DNA from: Phocoena phocoena
Lineage: Eukaryota; Chordata; Mammalia; Artiodactyla; Phocoenidae
NCBI RefSeq assembly: GCF_963924675.1
Contig: NW_027077413.1
Location: forward strand, 806,001-870,000
Reading direction: 5' to 3'
DNA length: 64,000 nt
The translations under genes were made by a program, and so were the position numbers. The notes below the pieces were generated by a model that worked only from the letters and a program-made list of their open reading frames with translations, was not told where the DNA came from and ran no database searches. This document shows positions 61,142 through 64,000 of the stretch, piece after piece. Within the stretch, counting starts at the first letter, position 1; each line of letters starts with the position of its first letter.

Positions 61142-62888
61142 TTGGCCAAAAAGGGCGTATGCGTTTTTTCCTGAATATATTCAGGAAAAAACGCATTCGC
61201 CCTTTTTGGCCAAGTGCATCATTTTCGACGTTGTGCCTCTTTTCCTATGCTTTCAGTGCAATTCCTGTCTACTCCTGAAATCGTTTTCCTGAAATTCTGC
61301 CCCGCTTTCAAGTCCCCTTCGCAGGCTTACTTCAATATACTTTTGGAAGATAGCTGTCATTTATAACTCTGCAGGTTTGTGAATTACAGTGCCCCTGAGC
61401 TCCTTTCTTCAACTCGCTTTCTTGTGAGCTGGGCACAAAACCGCAGGATTGCTTCAGGCCCTAATCTGTTTCCAGCAGGGCACAGTGAGCCTTTGTTTAT
61501 TTCCTCTTCCTGGTGGGCAATGAGCGTTACATTTGCCCGTGCAGACACCTACAGCTAGTCTCTCACTTTTTCTCCCTATTCCTGTTCATCTTGTACAGAA
61601 ATTGCAAGCTGTGCCAAAGAGGAGGTTAAAGGAACTGACTCTCCAAGCAGGGAGAGAGTTAGTAAAGCATCTGGAATGGTGAACCCGAGGACCAGGATAC
61701 AAAAAATGAGATGCATTTTAAATCGTTTCCCAATCACACGGTGGACGATACTCTAGGTTTCTCATGCATGTTTTAGCTGGAGGAAGAATCCCTTGAACCT
61801 GGAGAGTTGGGACCCATGGAATGGGTACCATGCAGTATGACTTCAAAGGGTCTGCATTTGCTCACCGAAACTCACCAATGCTATCAGCCTGAAGTGTCCA
61901 GCCTTATGTCTCAACCAGCTCTGGGTGTAGATGTGTTAATTCCCGGTTGCATCACATGCCCTGAGTGAATTATTTAAGAATTGCTCTCTATTTCACTGTC
62001 TTTGTGTTTTGTTTTCGAAATTTATTTTGATAATGGGATTTATCGGATTTTCACTACTGCGTTTCGGCCGCTGTACACACGCTTGATTCTCTTACGGAGA
62101 CATATATATCCATGGGTTTAAAGATTCTTCCTAGTCAGGTATATTCCTAGGCGTTGAATATGTGGTGTTGGGTCCATTTCGTTGAGCAAGGAGTAGGTCT
62201 TGTCTATTACATATTTGGCTTATGGAAAGTTATCTGTGCTAATTTCAGTCTCTGGTTTTATGCAGCACCCCAAGGCACCTTTCCCCATAAGCAAGCACTA
62301 GTTGGTTTTCTAAATTTGAGACCCTGTTCTGTTTTGTAATTCAGTTCATGTGTAGTCAAGTTTACATTCCGTGTATTAGTGATATCTTATGATGTTTCTT
62401 TTTCTGTGTGACGTAGTTCACGTAGAATCACCGTACCTGCATCCACTCACTATGCCGCTACGGGCCTGATGACACAGATTTCATTGCTGAGTGATATTGC
62501 ATTGTACGTACGTGCCACAACTTCTTCATCCATTTTTTGCTTTCTGGGATATTTACCTGATACTGTAGACGAGCTTCTTGTGAACACAGCCGTCCCATAT
62601 ATTGGGGTGGCTGTCTGTTTTTGATTTTAATTTCCGTAAGCTATAGGACCATAAGTGGAAGTGCCATAGGCTGTGTTGCTTTGTTTCTTACGTGTTTCAG
62701 GAAACACCATACACTTCTCCAGGGTGGCTGCTGGCAATTTACATCCTGGCAATCAGCATAACAAGGCTCCCTGTTCTCCATATCCTGTCCTACCTTTCTG
62801 GATTTTACACTTTTTTCAGATGGCCCTTTTGCCCGGGGGGGCAGTGAGATTTCATTGTAGTGCAGATTTCATTTACAGGCTTGCTTGG
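61142..62888. repeat. Satellite copy 35, type B, 1,747 bp
   Basis: Palindrome 61142-61213 with one mismatch (gcattcgcc). L1 fossil 62004-62829. Its left part differs from copy 33, but its right part is near-identical to it. Confidence 0.95.
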
Positions 62889-64000
62889 TTGGCGAAAAAG
62901 GGCGTATGCGTTTTTTCCTGAATATATTCAGGAAAAAACGCATACGCCCTTTTTGGCCAAGTGCATCATTGTCGACGTTCTGCCTCTTTTCCTATGCTTT
63001 CAGGGCAATTCCAGTCTACCCCCTGCAATTGTTTTCCTGAAATTCTGCCCCGCTTTCAAGTCCCCTTTGCAGGCTTACTTCAATATACTTTTGGAAGATA
63101 GCTGTCATTTATAACTCTGCAGGTTTGTGAATTACATTGCCCCTGAGCTCCTTTCTTCAATTCGCTTTCTTGTGAGCTGGGCACAAAACCGCAGGATTGC
63201 TTCAGGCCCTAATCTGTTTCCAGCAGGGCACACTGAGCCGTTGATTAATTCCTCTTCCTGGTGGGCAATGAGCGTTACATTTGCCCGTGCAGACACCTAC
63301 AGCTAGTCTCTCATTGGTTCTCCCTATTCCTGTTCATCTTGCACAGAAATTGCAAGCTGTGCCAAAGAGGAGGTTAAAGGCAGTGACTCTCCAAGCGGGG
63401 AGAGTGTTAGTAAAGCATCTGGAATGGTGAACCTGAGGACCAGGATACGAAAACTGAGATGCATTTTAAATCGTTTCCCAATCACACGGTGGACGATACT
63501 CTGGGTTTCCCATGCTTATTTTAGCTGGAGGAAGAATGCCTTGAACCTGGAGAGTTGGGACCCATGGAATGGTACCATGCAGTATGACTTCAAAGGGTCT
63601 GCATTTGCTCACCGAAACTCACCAGTGCTATCAGCCTGAAGTGTCCAGCCTTATGTCTCAACCAGCTCTGGGTGTAGATGTGGTCAATCCCGGTTGCATC
63701 ACATGCCCTGAGTGAATTATTTAAGAATTGCTCTCTATTTCACTGTCTTTGTGCTTTGTTTTCGAAATTTGTTTTGAGAATGGGATTTATCGGATTTTCA
63801 CTGCTGCGTTTCGGCCGCTGTACACACGCTTGATTCTCTTACGGAGACATATATATCCATGGGTTTTAAAATTCTTCCTAGTCAGGTATATTCCTAGGCG
63901 TTGAATATGTGGTGTTGGGTCCATTTCGTTGAGCAAGGAGTAGGTCTTTTCTATTACATATTTGGCTTATGGAAAGTTATCTGTGCTAATTTCAGTCTCT
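62524..64000. repeat. Recent duplication, right copy (3,493-bp spacing)
   Basis: The partner of 59031-60507. The left breakpoint lies left of 62524, since the two sides still differ near 62275 (caaggcacc against caacgcacc at 58789). The right breakpoint is beyond the window. Confidence 0.85.
62889..64000. repeat. Satellite copy 36, partial at the window edge
   Basis: The first 1,112 bp of a unit: palindrome 62889-62960 with ttggcgaaaaag as in copy 34, the unrecognised segment, and the first ~250 bp of the L1 fossil (63751-64000). The array continues beyond the window. Confidence 0.95.

Larger units (their letters stand above)
1101..64000. repeat. Satellite array, ~1,747-bp unit, probable common cetacean satellite
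   Basis: The same sequence recurs head to tail. The palindrome start lies at 3486, 5231, 6978, 8726, 10474, 12222, 13969, 15716, 17463, 19217, 20964, 22712, 24460, 26208, 27962, 29715, 31462, 33208, 34955, 36688, 38434, 40180, 41927, 43675, 45422, 47169, 48916, 50661, 52408, 54154, 55900, 57648, 59396, 61142 and 62889. Intervals are 1,745-1,748 bp except where a G-tract expanded (1,753-1,754) or the palindrome lost 15 bp (1,733). Cetaceans are known for an abundant tandem component with a unit near 1.75 kb; I match on length, architecture and the cetartiodactyl-type L1, not on a database search. The array runs off the right edge. Confidence 0.95.

Noticed and set aside
1101..64000. CENP-B box as a possible centromeric signal
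   Set aside because: I compared the TTCG sites in the unit (gtttcggccgc, tttcgttgagc, tttcgaaattt) with the canonical box by eye. None has the required A and CGGG at the right spacing.
1101..64000. CRISPR array or phage/bacterial repeat
   Set aside because: Units are 1.75 kb and contiguous with no short direct repeats and spacers. L1, a poly(A) tail and a TSD mark a mammalian genome.
1101..64000. Novel defence or biosynthetic system
   Set aside because: There is no intact gene in the window; every recognisable protein fragment is an L1 ORF2 remnant.

Overview
This window is non-coding eukaryotic repeat DNA. From base 1101 to the right edge it is one head-to-tail satellite array of about 36 copies of a unit of about 1,747 bp, all in the same orientation. 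I see no functional protein-coding, rRNA or tRNA gene and no CRISPR. The many short open frames recur once per unit and follow from sequence homogeneity. A tandem ~1.75 kb unit containing old L1 and mariner-like pieces, plus an inserted L1 with a whale/ruminant-type 3' end, fits the 'common cetacean satellite' as I remember it: about 1.75 kb in most cetaceans and about 1.58 kb in delphinids. The likely source is therefore a non-delphinid cetacean. The array type is certain; the species assignment is inference.

Layout. Bases 1-1100 hold an older, GC-rich tandem array. Its ~54-bp sub-repeat is organised into a ~593-bp higher-order unit of eleven sub-repeats, with nearly two units visible. It is cut off at about 1100, where the satellite begins in the middle of its palindrome. 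The first satellite copy (1101-3485) is the most divergent and carries a 5'-truncated, plus-strand L1 (about 1462-2131) flanked by a target-site duplication. Copy 2 is intermediate. Copies 3-36 are strongly homogenised.

Monomer anatomy, counting from the palindrome: (i) bases 1-72, a near-perfect 72-bp palindrome whose arms resemble mariner terminal inverted repeats; (ii) about 73-862, sequence I do not recognise; (iii) about 863-1687, a minus-strand L1 3' end running from a decayed poly(A) tail through the 3' UTR into the C-terminal part of ORF2; (iv) about 1688-1747, a variable G-tract and a short link to the next palindrome. The satellite unit thus appears to have been built from transposon debris and then amplified.

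Population structure. Two haplotypes of the L1-derived segment (called A and B here) are interspersed. A occurs in copies 7, 9, 10, 13, 22, 23 and 25-28; B in copies 3-6, 8, 11, 12, 14-21, 24 and 29-35. There are local signs of recent turnover: a near-identical duplication at 3,493-bp spacing at the right end, adjacent twin copies 26/27, dimer-spaced variants in copies 15-21 and 30-36, a recombinant copy (20) that has also lost part of its palindrome, and G-tract expansions in copies 15 and 16. No previously undescribed functional system is evident. The most interesting features are the composite origin of the monomer, the palindrome, the array boundary and the turnover record.
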